Assembly: GCA_963678675.1 (NCBI GenBank)
Contig: OY783199.1
Span: 16,078,348-16,142,347 of the forward strand
Length of the DNA stretch: 64,000 nt
Reading direction: 5' to 3'
Source of the DNA: Xiphydria camelus
Lineage: Eukaryota; Arthropoda; Insecta; Hymenoptera; Xiphydriidae
Shown: positions 63,702-64,000 of the stretch, piece after piece
Position numbering within the stretch: the stretch's first letter is position 1
Layout of the letters: each line of letters starts with the position of its first letter
Position numbers and translations under genes: made by a program
The notes under the pieces: model-generated
Told to the model about the DNA's origin: nothing
Seen by the model: only the letters and a program-made list of their open reading frames with translations
The model's database searches: none

Positions 63702-64000
63702 TGTTTGGCCTGTGATATAGTCCGTGAATTACTTGGTCTGTATAATCTCTGAATCACTCAATTGGCTTATGTAGGTGGTACATCATACGGCGTGAATAGC
63801 CTCCATTGCGAGTGTTGTACTCTTGCTACGTAGGCCTATACAGACTCTAGCTTGCTGGTCTATGTAGCCTGAATATCATGAGGCCTATATCGTTCGCAAA
63901 TTAAATACCCTATATAGCCTGAATATCACGTGGCCTATATAGTCTGCAAATGGTAAGGCTTATATAGGCTGTACATTGCATGGCCTACATAGTCTGTAAA
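63702..64000. repeat. Tandem array of 25-bp monomers, running off the window
   Basis: From about 63838 the monomer CCTATATAGCCTGAATATCA+CGTGG repeats every 25 bp with variation; more diverged units start near 63702. It shares CCTATATAG with the left array but has a half-length unit. Confidence 0.8.

Noticed and set aside
63702..64000. Regular short repeats resembling a CRISPR array
   Set aside because: Units are contiguous 25-bp monomers with no unique spacers, in eukaryotic DNA next to a spliced gene; it is a tandem satellite.

Overview
This window looks like insect nuclear DNA, most likely from a hymenopteran and quite possibly an ant. The reasons are split genes with GT-AG introns, a base composition that mixes AT-rich and CpG-rich stretches, insect-type caspase and alkaline phosphatase exons, and many short terminal-inverted-repeat (TIR) elements, a Helitron and pogo- and piggyBac-like remnants. 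There is no operon, ribosome binding site or other prokaryotic feature. The species assignment is inference.

The best supported gene is an effector caspase on the + strand. It has five coding exons at 11982-12097, 21674-21936, 32121-32296, 33910-34030 and 36372-36718. The intron phases agree at every junction and the joined frame has 1023 nt (340 residues plus stop). It carries the His (SHG) and Cys (QACRG) dyad and both P1-pocket arginines. Its introns make up about 23.7 kb and hold most of the mobile elements in the left half. On the left flank, at 4916-5094 on the - strand, is one clean alkaline phosphatase exon containing the catalytic serine region; no other exon of that gene was recognised. 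On the right edge (61990-63415, +) is a small spliced gene whose 3' half faintly resembles the DUF4806 family of insects. It sits between two different tandem arrays: ~50-bp monomers in a 152-bp higher-order repeat on its left and 25-bp monomers on its right.

Repeats dominate the rest. Family A has CAGGCGGAAAA ends and an AT-rich palindromic interior, with about 13 copies. A second large group has CACTGAG(A)nAA ends but several unrelated foldback interiors (called B, G, H, I, J and K here). There are long-TIR elements starting CAGGGTG, two TTAA-flanked piggyBac-like elements, and two nearly identical pogo-like derivatives of about 1.25 kb in opposite orientation 33 kb apart. A complete but decayed Helitron (26914-28545) interrupts a family G element, and a probable solo LTR has the duplicated target TAATC. 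Many elements are nested two to four deep.

Region by region: 1-4.9 kb holds a mariner-type remnant and small elements; 4.9-5.1 kb the phosphatase exon; 5.2-11.7 kb elements and intergenic DNA; 12-36.7 kb the caspase gene with element-rich introns; 36.8-60.9 kb has no recognised coding exon but has two GC-rich, promoter-like blocks (38.8-40.2 and 42.0-43.4 kb) and many elements; 60.96-64 kb holds the satellite-flanked gene. The three genes have no evident functional connection.
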